NCBI GenBank assembly: GCA_011523385.1
Contig: WTGX01000014.1
Location: 1-40,068, forward strand
Direction of reading: 5' to 3'
Length of the DNA: 40,068 bases
Origin: Nitrospira sp.
GTDB lineage: Bacteria; Nitrospirota; Nitrospiria; Nitrospirales; UBA8639
In this document: piece after piece, positions 1 through 7,794 of the stretch
Layout: each line of letters begins with the position of its first letter
Numbering within the stretch: the first letter of the stretch is position 1
The notes under the pieces: generated by a model
Database searches by the model: none
What the model was told of the DNA's origin: nothing
What the model saw: only the letters and a program-made list of their open reading frames with translations
Position numbers and translations under genes: made by a program

Positions 1-375
1 GTTGGGGGCAGGGGGGTTAGGGGCCAACATGAGCCCCTGGTTGATCAGGGTCGTGATCCACGCTTCGTAAAGATGTTGATGCTTGAGTTCCAGCGCCGGC
101 CGTTTCGGAAAAACGACAATATCATTGCCCTGCAAAAGACTCTGGTACGTCTGCCTCACCAATTCCCGAAAAATGCGTTTCCCTCTGTTCCGCACAACCG
201 CCGTCCCAAGCCGGCGGCTCACCACAATACCGACCCGGGTATTCTCAAGCGGGGACCAGCACGAAACCACGTTGAAGAATCGCGTCGTGATACGCTGGCC
301 TTCCCGTTTGACTCGCTCGAAGTCCTCTGTTTTTTTCAAGAATACCGGCGGGCACCGTGAGGAAACGTCACTCAT
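1..375 (-). CDS. rnpA: Ribonuclease P protein component RnpA (3' end beyond window)
   Basis: This is the protein subunit of RNase P, which matures the 5' ends of tRNAs together with the catalytic RNA. The minus frame is open for 125 codons from an ATG at 375 down to base 1, so the C-terminus lies outside the window. The translation shows the RnpA pattern: an N-terminal [10 protein letters not shown] segment, a central [20 protein letters not shown] stretch (the conserved RNR-type basic helix), then FRELVRQTY. The start codon lies inside the end of rpmH (8-base overlap), implying translational coupling. RpmH-RnpA is the usual pair next to a bacterial origin. Identification is secure; only the true 3' end is unseen. 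Confidence 0.93.
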   Translation of the reverse strand, partial: MSDVSSRCPPVFLKKTEDFERVKREGQRITTRFFNVVSCWSPLENTRVGIVVSRRLGTAVVRNRGKRIFRELVRQTYQSLLQGNDIVVFPKRPALELKHQHLYEAWITTLINQGLMLAPNPPAPN

Positions 376-514
376 CGGATACGGTCAGGCGGTAGCGGCC
401 TTTTCTGCGACGGCGGGCAAGTATTTTTCTCCCGGCTTTGGTGCTCATTCGCTTGCGAAACCCGTGGTCTCGTTTTCTCTTGAGATTCGACGGTTGTCGA
501 TACGTCATGGACAT
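368..514 (-). CDS. rpmH: 50S ribosomal protein L34
   Basis: A 48-residue, very basic protein with the L34 signature: [20 protein letters not shown] followed by [18 protein letters not shown]34 is a small structural protein of the large subunit. The first ATG (514) is chosen because a GAGGG Shine-Dalgarno lies 8 bases upstream; a second ATG two codons later would be too far from it. It is the first gene of an operon with rnpA, which starts before rpmH ends. Length is normal for the family (about 44-50 residues). A near-consensus promoter lies immediately upstream. Confidence 0.95.
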   Translation of the reverse strand: MSMTYRQPSNLKRKRDHGFRKRMSTKAGRKILARRRRKGRYRLTVSDE

Positions 515-726
515 GGTCAAGACCCTCTTTCCGAAACGGTAATAATGAAAGGATTGTAAATTCCCGCTTATTGACTGTCAAATATTTCAGGTCTCAATAG
601 CTAGACAACGTGAGGGCCTAGGCGTATCTTGGCCGCACGTCACCAGCCTGAACGAGGTCTATTCCAATCTGTGGATCGACTTCGACTGAGTGAGTCAAAC
701 GAAACGCTAGAACGTATGGAACACAG
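515..726. other. Intergenic region between divergent rpmH and the PLD gene
   Basis: Apart from the rpmH promoter I see no gene. A plus frame ends with TGA at 687-689 after an open stretch ending in NLWIDFD, but I recognise no family in it. No DnaA-box cluster is visible here, although rpmH often borders the origin in other bacteria. Confidence 0.4.
553..581 (-). promoter_or_regulatory. Sigma-70-type promoter of rpmH-rnpA
   Basis: Read on the minus strand: TTGACA (581-576), a 17-base spacer, then TACAAT (558-553). The predicted start near 546 gives a leader of about 32 bases containing the Shine-Dalgarno of rpmH. Both hexamers are near perfect and the spacing is ideal. Confidence 0.8.
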
Positions 727-2040
727 ATGAACTCATCCACACCCTCTTACGGCATGCCCATACATATAAACTATCACTCGGCGTTTTATGGCACTGTCGT
801 GCTGCTGTTCGCCTTTGCAGTCAGCACTCCCGGTCGTACGAGTTTTGCAGACAGCGAGGGCCAAGCTCACAGCAGGCCCGTCGAGTTGCTGTTTGCCGAT
901 CCGCGCATCCATTCCGCGCCGGGAGACCGTTGCGAAGATGAAATCTGCGCGCGCTTGCTGAAACTGATACAAATGGCGGAAACATCTATCGACTTTGCCG
1001 TCTACGGGATGCGCAACCAAACGCAACTTCTAGAGGCCATCGAGGCGGCCCAGGCCCGTGGGGTGGTCGTGCGCGGTGTTGTCGACCGTGATCGAAACAG
1101 CAAGAACTACTATACCTCGACTGATCTGTGGATCAAAAAGCTTGGCAACACACGAGACGACTACGAGGCCGAACAAAAGCTGGACCAGATGGGCAAACGG
1201 GAAAGGTTCAACCGGATAATGCACAACAAGTTCTTTGTCATCGATCGGCGCTGGGTATGGACTGGGTCGGCCAACATATCGGATACGGGAACGGGCGGGT
1301 ATAACGCCAACATCGTGGCTGTAGTCGATTCACCGCAACTTGCCGCTATCTATACGCAGGAGTTCGAGCAAATGTGGTCGGGCCGTTTCCATGCGTTGAA
1401 GGAAAGCAACGGCGTGGAGCGGTTTGCAATAGCAACTACGGAAGTGGAAGTGTGGTTTTCTCCACAAGACAAAGCCATGCGTAACGGAGTGCAGGTACTC
1501 ATCGCCCAGGCGGAGCGCCGCATCGACGTCGCAATGTTTTATCTGACCAATAAATACGTCACCGCTGAACTGATTGCGGCGCACAAACGGGGCGTTGATG
1601 TGCGCGTCATCGTGGATGCCACGTCGGCACAGAGCAAGTACACCAAGCACGAGCTTCTGCGTGAGGCGGGCATTCCAGTCAAGGTAGAGAACTGGGGTAG
1701 CAAAATGCACATGAAGGCCGCGGTCGTCGATGGTCGTGCGGTTGCAGTCGGGTCGATGAACTGGAGCTTTTCAGGGGCAAAGAAAAATGACGAAAACACG
1801 CTTATTCTTCATTCTCCGGAGTTAGCAGTCGAGTTCGAATCGGTCTTCGACCGCCTGTGGAACAGTATCCCTCAAAAGTGGAGTCGACCTGGCGCGAATC
1901 CATCCCCTGAGTCCGCACAGTCATCAAGAGCCTGCACCGACGGTATTGATAACGATTTTGACAAGTTGATTGACGAGAAAGACCCCGGATGCAGCGACAA
2001 TCCGCCGCGCATGTCGGGCCTGCCCCCGCATTCTAATTGA
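727..2040 (+). CDS. Secreted phospholipase D-superfamily protein with MopE-like C-terminal motif
   Basis: A 437-residue protein with a hydrophobic N-terminal segment (about residues 20-40, ending in an Ala-rich region) suggesting export or anchoring. It has two complete HKD motifs: HNKFFVID beginning near residue 166 followed by GSANIS, and HMKAAVVD near residue 328 followed by GSMNWS. Paired HKD motifs form the active site of phospholipase D-superfamily enzymes, which hydrolyse phosphodiesters in lipids or nucleic acids; substrate cannot be told from sequence. Near residue 403 is CTDGIDNDFDKLIDEKDPGC, an acidic Asp-rich motif like the MopE metal-binding repeat seen in extracellular proteins. 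The ATG at 727 is kept because it places the signal segment normally; its Shine-Dalgarno is weak. It leads a block of membrane-related genes. Confidence 0.85.
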   Translation: MNSSTPSYGMPIHINYHSAFYGTVVLLFAFAVSTPGRTSFADSEGQAHSRPVELLFADPRIHSAPGDRCEDEICARLLKLIQMAETSIDFAVYGMRNQTQLLEAIEAAQARGVVVRGVVDRDRNSKNYYTSTDLWIKKLGNTRDDYEAEQKLDQMGKRERFNRIMHNKFFVIDRRWVWTGSANISDTGTGGYNANIVAVVDSPQLAAIYTQEFEQMWSGRFHALKESNGVERFAIATTEVEVWFSPQDKAMRNGVQVLIAQAERRIDVAMFYLTNKYVTAELIAAHKRGVDVRVIVDATSAQSKYTKHELLREAGIPVKVENWGSKMHMKAAVVDGRAVAVGSMNWSFSGAKKNDENTLILHSPELAVEFESVFDRLWNSIPQKWSRPGANPSPESAQSSRACTDGIDNDFDKLIDEKDPGCSDNPPRMSGLPPHSN

Positions 2041-2060
2041 AATCATAAGGGAGAAGAACA

Positions 2061-3029
2061 ATGAATCGTTCAATCAAATACATCTTTGTTCTGATTTCCC
2101 TGTTGATTCTGGTGGCCGGCACCGTGATGGTTGTCAACCAGACAAACCAATTCATTCAGTTAGCAACCCAGTTCGATGAACGATTGGGCCGAATCGTCTT
2201 CTGGGGCTTGATCGCACTCTATGCCGTTTTGATTATCACACCCATCGTGCTGTTTTTTCGCCTTCCCAAAGCGCTGATACCTCCCGATGATGAAACGTCA
2301 CCTGCATTTGAAAAGCATCTTTCCCTGTTGAAGACCCGCCTGAAAACCAACCCTCACACGAAAAATCTTGCACTTGAAACAAAAGAGGACGTAGAAAAAG
2401 CCATCGACGTATTGGACGCCCGGGCTGAAGACATCATCAAGGACACGGCTTCCCAGGTCTTTATAGGCACGGCCGTTTCTCAAAATGGCAATATGGATGC
2501 CATAGTCGTGCTCTCTGCCCAATCCAGGATGGTGTGGCAGGTGGCGCACGTTTATTATCAGAGACCGACGTTAAGAGACATGGCCCAGTTGTATGCAAAC
2601 GTTGTATCGACGGCCATCGTTGCTGGCGCATTGGATGATATCGATATCAGTGAGCTAGGCGCACCCATTGTGACAACCGCTGCAGGGTCGATGCTCGGAG
2701 CCATCCCGGGATTGACCGCGATTTCCAATTGCATTCTTTCTGGGGCAGCCAATGCCTTTTTCACGCTTCGAGTCGGCGTGATCGCCAGACAATACTGTAA
2801 CGCCCGGGTCGCACGTGATAAGAGCTTGATCAGAAAGTCTGCAATTGTCGAAGCCGCCAAACTTCTCAGGTCTATTGTTCGAGCAGGGACAACGCGGGTT
2901 ATGAAAGGGGTGGCGACAAAAACAGGAGAGGGCATACGGAGTGCCGCGACATCTATTACAGATGTTCTTACAGGTGCGACCGGGCCAAAGGAGGCGCAAG
3001 AGAACCCCCAAACGCCAACAAAGTCCTAA
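2061..3029 (+). CDS. DUF697-like two-helix membrane protein
   Basis: 322 residues. Two N-terminal transmembrane segments (about residues 5-27 and 45-68) precede a cytoplasmic region. The C-terminal half contains MAQLYANVVSTAIVAGALDD and a Gly/Ala-rich amphipathic stretch with GSMLGAIPGLTAISNCILSG, resembling the DUF697 (YcjF-type) domain, found in membrane proteins often near stress or GTPase genes. Function is unknown. The start has a strong Shine-Dalgarno (AAGGGAGAA) 5-10 bases upstream, and it follows the PLD gene by 20 bases, suggesting one transcript. The family assignment is from pattern recognition and needs a profile search. Confidence 0.7.
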   Translation: MNRSIKYIFVLISLLILVAGTVMVVNQTNQFIQLATQFDERLGRIVFWGLIALYAVLIITPIVLFFRLPKALIPPDDETSPAFEKHLSLLKTRLKTNPHTKNLALETKEDVEKAIDVLDARAEDIIKDTASQVFIGTAVSQNGNMDAIVVLSAQSRMVWQVAHVYYQRPTLRDMAQLYANVVSTAIVAGALDDIDISELGAPIVTTAAGSMLGAIPGLTAISNCILSGAANAFFTLRVGVIARQYCNARVARDKSLIRKSAIVEAAKLLRSIVRAGTTRVMKGVATKTGEGIRSAATSITDVLTGATGPKEAQENPQTPTKS

Positions 3030-3136
3030 AACAGCGGGAGAAACCCCATTTCCTCCGGACAATCATGAGGTTCCGGCATCATATCAAGGTAAAAGGATAA
3101 GTCTCTTCAGGTGATAGGCAATCGGTTAGACTTGTG

Positions 3137-3295
3137 ATGTTCGGACGTTTCGGCAAAGGCATTCTGTGGATACTGGCTCTCGTAGTCATTTGGGTATTCA
3201 TCGATATCTTTGTGATCGTTGTGGGAACGATAATGTACTATGTAGAAGATTTCCTTGGGATCCCATCTCCCGGTCCTCCTCCGTGGATGGATTGA
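3137..3295 (+). CDS. Possible 52-residue membrane protein
   Basis: A short frame encoding MFGRFGKGILWILALVVIWV, then a hydrophobic stretch to about residue 36 and a Pro-rich tail ending PGPPPWMD. It has one long or two short membrane segments. It lies in the gap between the DUF697-like and DUF4126 genes on the same strand. The Shine-Dalgarno is weak, so translation is uncertain, but the ordered hydrophobic/acidic/Pro-rich composition looks protein-like. I know no homologue. Confidence 0.45.
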   Translation: MFGRFGKGILWILALVVIWVFIDIFVIVVGTIMYYVEDFLGIPSPGPPPWMD

Positions 3296-3334
3296 CTCCG
3301 TTTCCTGATAGGCTGCCAAAAGAACGGTCAAACA

Positions 3335-3916
3335 ATGGATTTTGGAGACACATTCTTGGCAATCCTGACCGGCCTCGGGCTCAGCGCGGCCTGTGGCTTC
3401 CGGGTCTTCATTCCTCCGCTTGTCGTCAGCATCGCCGCCCAAACGGGAAATCTTGAACTAGCCGAAAGTTTCAGTTGGGTGGGTGAATGGCCTACGTTGA
3501 TTGCTCTTGGTATCGCAACGGTTTGCGATTTTATTGGACATGAAATTCCGGCGGTAGATGATATGCTCAATGTTGTTGAGGCCCCGTTAGCCGCTATCGC
3601 GGGAACAATTCTTTCAGCCTCAATGTTCACGGACATGGACCCGCTCCTGCAATGGGGGCTTGCCGCTATTGCCGGTGGGGGGACGGCTGAAACGGTTCAT
3701 CTTTCAAGATCCTTTCTCAAAGGTGGTCTGAACTTGGCTACGTTCGGATTGAGTACTCCTTTCGTTTCGATTGCCGAAGACGTTGCGGCGGCAGTCATCC
3801 CCATATTGACCTTTCTTGCTCCGATATTAGTCTTGTTTGTCTTTCTGGTTCTATTTGGCATGACCGCGTTAGCGATCAAAAAGTGGGTCGTCAAGCGCCG
3901 CCAGCAGCCCGCTTAG
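3335..3916 (+). CDS. DUF4126 family membrane protein
   Basis: 193 residues, mostly hydrophobic, with about four to five membrane segments. The N-terminus has GLSAACGFRVFIPPLVVSIA, characteristic of DUF4126 proteins, integral membrane proteins of unknown function; a Gly-rich loop (AIAGGGTAETVH) and a basic C-terminal tail (KKWVVKRRQQ) follow. It is part of the same plus-strand series as the preceding genes. Shine-Dalgarno is poor. No catalytic residues can be proposed. Confidence 0.75.
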   Translation: MDFGDTFLAILTGLGLSAACGFRVFIPPLVVSIAAQTGNLELAESFSWVGEWPTLIALGIATVCDFIGHEIPAVDDMLNVVEAPLAAIAGTILSASMFTDMDPLLQWGLAAIAGGGTAETVHLSRSFLKGGLNLATFGLSTPFVSIAEDVAAAVIPILTFLAPILVLFVFLVLFGMTALAIKKWVVKRRQQPA

Positions 3917-3958
3917 ACCCCACATTCCCTATGAACCTCAACTGCCGGGAGCAAGCTT

Positions 3959-4483
3959 ATGACTCAAAAATCTCTTAAGCCTTGGATAGGTGAATACTAC
4001 GATGAGACCGGGCTTCTCTTGCTCGCAGACCAGTTGCCCTCTCTCCCAACGATACTGGTAAAAAAGGTTTTAGCCGATTTCAAGAATGCCAATTATTTCA
4101 TGAAGCAGCTATCGCGAGGGCTCGCTGGCAAAATAAAACCGGACCAGAACTTGCTGCACCGCGTCTGGCATCGCGTCGCATTTACGAATTATGTCGAGAA
4201 GGAAACCTTCCACCGCAATATATTAAATAACCTCCGGCCTCAGCGGATCATTGTCCTCGGAACGGAGATCTGGGGGAAAATGCCCCAAGTGACGGCTAGG
4301 GATGTGTATATGACCGACGATGTACAGGGCTACTCGCTTGAAGATGGCTCGGTGGCTGTGTGCTTCGCGCTTAACAACCCAGCAACAAAGAGGTTGACTT
4401 GGAAGCAACTCGCCAACACTATCTATTTCGCGCTGGGGGGTGAACTACCTCGTAATGGCCGATGCCCTGTGGGTGGAGAGTGA
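3959..4483 (+). CDS. Uracil-DNA glycosylase-superfamily-like protein of unknown function
   Basis: 174 residues with a GGGAGC Shine-Dalgarno. The central part, RVWHRVAFTNYVEK followed by NILNNLRPQRIIVLGTEIWG, and the tail NNPATKRLTWKQLANTIYFAL resemble the UDG-like fold families (a hydrophobic strand ending in LG, then a loop equivalent to the HPS motif). In relatives I remember, the N-terminal KPWxGExY segment is followed by a GESHY-type active-site strand; here the corresponding place reads LLLLADQLPSL. The protein may be catalytically altered, or the match may be superficial. No partner gene is evident. Fold assignment is inference. Confidence 0.5.
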   Translation: MTQKSLKPWIGEYYDETGLLLLADQLPSLPTILVKKVLADFKNANYFMKQLSRGLAGKIKPDQNLLHRVWHRVAFTNYVEKETFHRNILNNLRPQRIIVLGTEIWGKMPQVTARDVYMTDDVQGYSLEDGSVAVCFALNNPATKRLTWKQLANTIYFALGGELPRNGRCPVGGE

Positions 4484-4800
4484 ACAGCCCCGTATACTCG
4501 CTTGTTCCAATTTAACTGCTTCTTCAAAGTTCTCACGGTCTATCGGATCACATTCAGAAGTTTTGGGTTGCTGGTTTTTGAACCTGCCTCGTTTGGGTTT
4601 CATAAATGAAGGAAGTTGTCAACCAGTTGCGTGACAAAATCTCGATGATCTTTTAAAATAACTCCCTGCATCCTTCACAGAGGAGTTTATTTCCACATTA
4701 CGTAGTACAATGTACAGCAGGATAAAATCGTTACAGGGAAAGAAGTCAGGCATCCTTGTGATCACGAAAAACTCTTTATAGACTTGGGAGCAAGAAAGCC
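4484..4800. other. 317-base intergenic stretch
   Basis: AT-richer than its neighbours. No convincing gene on either strand. A short GTAC-AAT-GTAC inverted repeat sits around 4710, and a TACAAT hexamer lies next to it but without a good -35 element. The Shine-Dalgarno GGGAG of the following gene is near the end of the stretch. Confidence 0.4.
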
Positions 4801-5238
4801 ATGTCTCCATCGACTGTCGATGATGAACAACGCTGCAAGGACGGAATAAGACTTGCCAAGCAGCTTCGCACCGTAAGCCACCGCAACCTGTCTAACCTGC
4901 CGAAAAGGCTAACCAAAAGAGATTTAGACACAATGCAAGACGATTTTTTGGATTGTTATAAAATCTATATGGAAATGCGTAACCGGTTGCCGTTACCACG
5001 TATGATTGATGACAAGGGAACCACGGTTGCTCAACTTGAGCAGCATGAAGAGAGGCTTCAAACCTATTTGGACTCGCAAGACGGTCGGATTGTGAAGTGG
5101 GTGCGAGCTTGGCTTCATCTACTCCAAGAGTTTCGGTGGCTTATCATGATCAATGATGGGCTATCTGATATAGAACAGACGAACGGCCCGATTCATCGAA
5201 ATGGCCGTGATGTTGTGGCTTCATTGGATTATGATTAA
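4801..5238 (+). CDS. Hypothetical protein (145 aa)
   Basis: Unrecognised. A charged soluble protein with an N-terminal basic region (LPKRLTKRDLD), predicted mostly helical, and an aromatic-rich segment WVRAWLHLLQEFRWLIMIND near residues 98-117. The ATG at 4801 has GGGAG about 12 bases upstream. Its DNA is AT-richer than the surrounding core genes, and it is flanked by intergenic gaps of 317 and 229 bases, so it is probably a monocistronic accessory gene. Confidence 0.6.
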   Translation: MSPSTVDDEQRCKDGIRLAKQLRTVSHRNLSNLPKRLTKRDLDTMQDDFLDCYKIYMEMRNRLPLPRMIDDKGTTVAQLEQHEERLQTYLDSQDGRIVKWVRAWLHLLQEFRWLIMINDGLSDIEQTNGPIHRNGRDVVASLDYD

Positions 5239-5390
5239 ATGGCATCACAACAGGCATTTCGGATTGTCGGAGTTCATCCGCTTACCTCTCTAGCATCGCC
5301 GCTCCTGAATGCTAAATACCTAAATTTGCACCCTATGCGGATTTTGGGACATAAGTCCCTTCTCACCGTATTTCTCAAAATTCCATTCCG

Positions 5391-5419
5391 TTGACTCACT
5401 GAGGCCCCCCTTCTATAGT
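5391..5419 (+). promoter_or_regulatory. Promoter of hisS
   Basis: TTGACT (5391-5396), a 17-base spacer, TATAGT (5414-5419). Predicted start near 5427, about 40 bases before the hisS GTG. Good fit to a housekeeping promoter. Confidence 0.7.
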
Positions 5420-5467
5420 CGGAAGGTTGGTGTACCTTCATCCGCTCATGAGCAAAGGACCGTCACG

Positions 5468-6739
5468 GTGATTCGAGGCATTAAAGGCATCAAGGATATT
5501 ACCCCGGACGAAATGCCCAAGTGGAGCGTGGTGGAACGAACCGCGCATGCGTTGGCCCACACTTTCGGCTTTCATGAAATCCGAATCCCTGTTTTTGAGA
5601 GAACGGACCTTTTCGTTCACAGTATCGGGGGCACCACCGATATTGTCGAAAAGGAAATGTATACCTTTCCGGACAAGGATGGAACCTCCCTAACGCTTCG
5701 TCCCGAAGGAACCGCGGGTGTCGTTCGCGCGTTTATCGAACGGGGGCTGAAAACCTACGAGGCTTCGCGAAAACTCTATTACATCGGCCCGATGTTTCGC
5801 CATGAACGCCCTCAGGCCGGACGGTTGCGGCAATTTCACCAGTTCGGAGTGGAATATGTCGGGAGTTCCGAACCGTCCGCCGACGTGGAGGTTGTCACGC
5901 TGCTCTGGAGATATTTTTCAGCGCTTCAGTTGCCAGGCCTCTCGTTGGAACTCAATTCACTGGGCCAACTTGCTGATCGTCAGGCCTACAAAGAGGAATT
6001 GGTTTCCTTTCTGAAAACCAAAGCGGACGGGCTGTGCGAAAATTGCCGGCGACGACTGGCGATCAATCCTCTTCGAGCTTTGGATTGCAAGGTTCCAACG
6101 TGTCATAAAGCCACGAACGATGCTCCTTTTCTGAAGGATTTTCTTTCCACTTCATCCAAAGAACACTTCGATCGAGTTTTGCAGGGTTTACAAGCCTTAG
6201 CTGTTCCGTATTCGCTCAATCCCCGGCTCGTCCGGGGGCTGGATTATTATTCAATGACGACCTTCGAGGTCTCCAGCTCCGTACTCGGAGCTCAAAACGC
6301 GATTGGTGCCGGCGGACGGTACGATGGATTGTTTGAAACGTTGGGCGGCGTCCCCACCCCAGCAGTTGGTTTCGCCATCGGACTTGAGCGGGTCATTTTG
6401 GCTCTTCCCGAATCAGCCCTGCCGGCACCGGACCCATGGGTGTTTGTGGCAGCGTTCGGAGAAAAAGGGAAGCCAGCCGGTGAGGCTCTCATTGATTCCC
6501 TCCGCTCAAATCATATGAAAGCCGATACGGATTATACCTGTTCAACCCTGAAGACTCTCCTACGCTCCGCAGACCGGCTCAACGCGCCCCATGTCGTCAT
6601 CATAGGAGACGATGAAGTCGCGAATAACCACGTCATTCTCAGAAACATGGCAACGAAAGAGCAGGAGATTCATACCTTGGATACCGCCTCATCAGCTATC
6701 CCTAAACGCCTCGGATTCCGCAAACACGTAGAAACATGA
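5468..6739 (+). CDS. hisS: Histidine--tRNA ligase
   Basis: 423 residues, normal for class II HisRS, which charges tRNA-His with histidine using ATP. The N-terminus IRGIKGIKDITPDE is typical. Motif 2 is seen as YYIGPMFRHERPQAGRLRQF, the histidine-specific loops as LVRGLDYYSMTTFEV and GAGGRYDGL, and motif 3 as PAVGFAIGLERV; a C-terminal anticodon-binding domain follows. The GTG start at 5468 is preferred because AAAGGA lies 8 bases upstream and it places the conserved N-terminus correctly. A promoter lies just upstream, and a separate promoter follows its stop, so it appears transcribed alone. Confidence 0.96.
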   Translation: MIRGIKGIKDITPDEMPKWSVVERTAHALAHTFGFHEIRIPVFERTDLFVHSIGGTTDIVEKEMYTFPDKDGTSLTLRPEGTAGVVRAFIERGLKTYEASRKLYYIGPMFRHERPQAGRLRQFHQFGVEYVGSSEPSADVEVVTLLWRYFSALQLPGLSLELNSLGQLADRQAYKEELVSFLKTKADGLCENCRRRLAINPLRALDCKVPTCHKATNDAPFLKDFLSTSSKEHFDRVLQGLQALAVPYSLNPRLVRGLDYYSMTTFEVSSSVLGAQNAIGAGGRYDGLFETLGGVPTPAVGFAIGLERVILALPESALPAPDPWVFVAAFGEKGKPAGEALIDSLRSNHMKADTDYTCSTLKTLLRSADRLNAPHVVIIGDDEVANNHVILRNMATKEQEIHTLDTASSAIPKRLGFRKHVET

Positions 6740-6740
6740 A

Positions 6741-6769
6741 TTGACTTTTTGGCGTGTTGGGAATACGAT
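6741..6769 (+). promoter_or_regulatory. Promoter upstream of the DsrE-like pair
   Basis: TTGACT (6741-6746), a 17-base spacer, TACGAT (6764-6769), immediately after the hisS stop. The predicted start near 6776 leaves a long leader (about 175 bases) before the likely first start codon at 6951; the leader includes a run of eight T at about 6812-6819. Confidence 0.55.
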
Positions 6770-6950
6770 TTTTTCTTTGTTTGTTTATACGTAGTGGTGC
6801 TTAGAATATCATCTCTTTTTTTTAAGCTTTTCTATCTTCATCACCAGAGTCCGTGCCTCATACACAATGGGGCGATCTTCAACTGGTTTTCATCGACGAA
6901 ACCCGGGTTATCGTTCCTTCCACGGCGAGAATCCGTTTGTCTTTTCAATC

Positions 6951-7295
6951 ATGGGCCTTTCGATTCTCGTATTGATTCAGAGCAACCCCCTGGAAACTCA
7001 TCGTCCAACCGAAGGTCTTCGTATCGCGCTCGGTTTATCAACCGGGTCCCCCTCAGTCACGGTTGTTTTGCTTGGACAAGCGAGAATGCTCATCACTGAA
7101 GAAGTAAGTGACGTTGTCGATGCGGAAATTCTCGAACAACATCTCCCCGCGATCCGGGAACTGGGACTGCCTATTGTGCTCCCTGAGGGGAGCAGTGAGG
7201 CTTTTCCCGTCGATACGGATTTTTCCGTTCGAGAGGTTTCACAATCAGGAATTACATCCTTGCTTTGTCAAGCCGACCGGGTCCTGGTGTTTTGA
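6951..7295 (+). CDS. DsrE/TusC-like small protein
   Basis: From the ATG at 6951 the protein is 114 residues: LSILVLIQSNPLETHRPTEG, then a VTVVLLGQAR strand, an Asp/Glu-rich helix region, and a C-terminal CQADRVLVF. This strand-helix layout, with an E-lR-AL helix and a terminal ADRV strand, resembles DsrE-fold proteins, which relay persulfide sulfur (TusBCD, DsrEFH). The conserved relay cysteine of DsrE/TusD is not obvious. The frame extends back to 6867, but the extra 28 residues do not look conserved; neither start has a clear Shine-Dalgarno. It is four bases from the next gene. Function is inferred from fold only. Confidence 0.55.
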   Translation: MGLSILVLIQSNPLETHRPTEGLRIALGLSTGSPSVTVVLLGQARMLITEEVSDVVDAEILEQHLPAIRELGLPIVLPEGSSEAFPVDTDFSVREVSQSGITSLLCQADRVLVF

Positions 7296-7298
7296 ATC

Positions 7299-7550
7299 AT
7301 GAGGAAGGTTCTCTTTCTATTATCTGTCGGGGCAGCATCCTCCATGGAAGACCTTGTTAAGACGTCCGATTTTTCAGATTGTTCAGTCCAAGGGGTTTTC
7401 CTGAAAGAGCGTCGCGAGTCCGGCAAGCCGCTTCCTTTCCCGTGTTATATGCTTGCGTCTACCGAAAAAATGACAGAATCGGCACATCCGTTGATTAATT
7501 ATCCTGACGTATTGAAGATGGTTTTCGAAGCTGAGACTATTATTTCCTGA
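7299..7550 (+). CDS. Small DsrE-like protein
   Basis: 83 residues: an N-terminal strand MRKVLFLLSVGA, a short middle region with one Cys in FPCYMLAS, and a C-terminus YPDVLKMVFEAETIIS that resembles the end of DsrE/TusB-type proteins. It starts three bases after the preceding gene, so the two are probably co-translated. It might be the second half of a two-subunit DsrE-type relay; a third partner (as in TusBCD) is not present. The assignment is tentative. Confidence 0.5.
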   Translation: MRKVLFLLSVGAASSMEDLVKTSDFSDCSVQGVFLKERRESGKPLPFPCYMLASTEKMTESAHPLINYPDVLKMVFEAETIIS

Positions 7551-7794
7551 TTTTTAAAAGAAGAAATTCGTAGGAGCAGGAAGAGGAATAGGGGCTGTGA
7601 ATAAGGTGGTTTTTATATATCTTATTGATTATATTGATAAATAATAAGAAGAAATATATGGAAAAGTAGAGGGATAAGAGGTCAAAGACTTGTGATGAGT
7701 CTTGAAGAAAATGGTTGGCTGGTCGAGTGAAATAGGGTAAACAGAAGAATATTTAAGTTATTAACAAGTGTTAATAAACCTGTGAATAATTATA
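7551..7794. other. Putative replication origin (oriC) upstream of dnaA
   Basis: A 244-base gap just before dnaA with two exact DnaA boxes (TTATTCACA on the minus strand) at 7596-7604 and 7781-7789. An inverted pair of one-mismatch boxes, TTATTAACAagTGTTAATAA, lies at 7758-7777. A strongly AT-rich tract at about 7611-7660 could be the unwinding element. A small hairpin (AAGACT/AGTCTT) lies near 7685-7703. The dnaA-dnaN gap is only 16 bases, so it cannot hold the origin. Identification rests on boxes and position; cumulative GC-skew would test it. Confidence 0.6.
7758..7777. repeat. Palindromic pair of degenerate DnaA boxes
   Basis: TTATTAACA, two bases, then its reverse complement TGTTAATAA. 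Each arm differs from TTATNCACA at one position. It lies 18 bases before the dnaA start and just before an exact DnaA box, so DnaA autoregulation is plausible. Confidence 0.6.

Noticed and set aside
4440-4634. Small plus-strand ORF after the UDG-like gene
   Set aside because: It overlaps the preceding gene in another frame and has no family features or Shine-Dalgarno.
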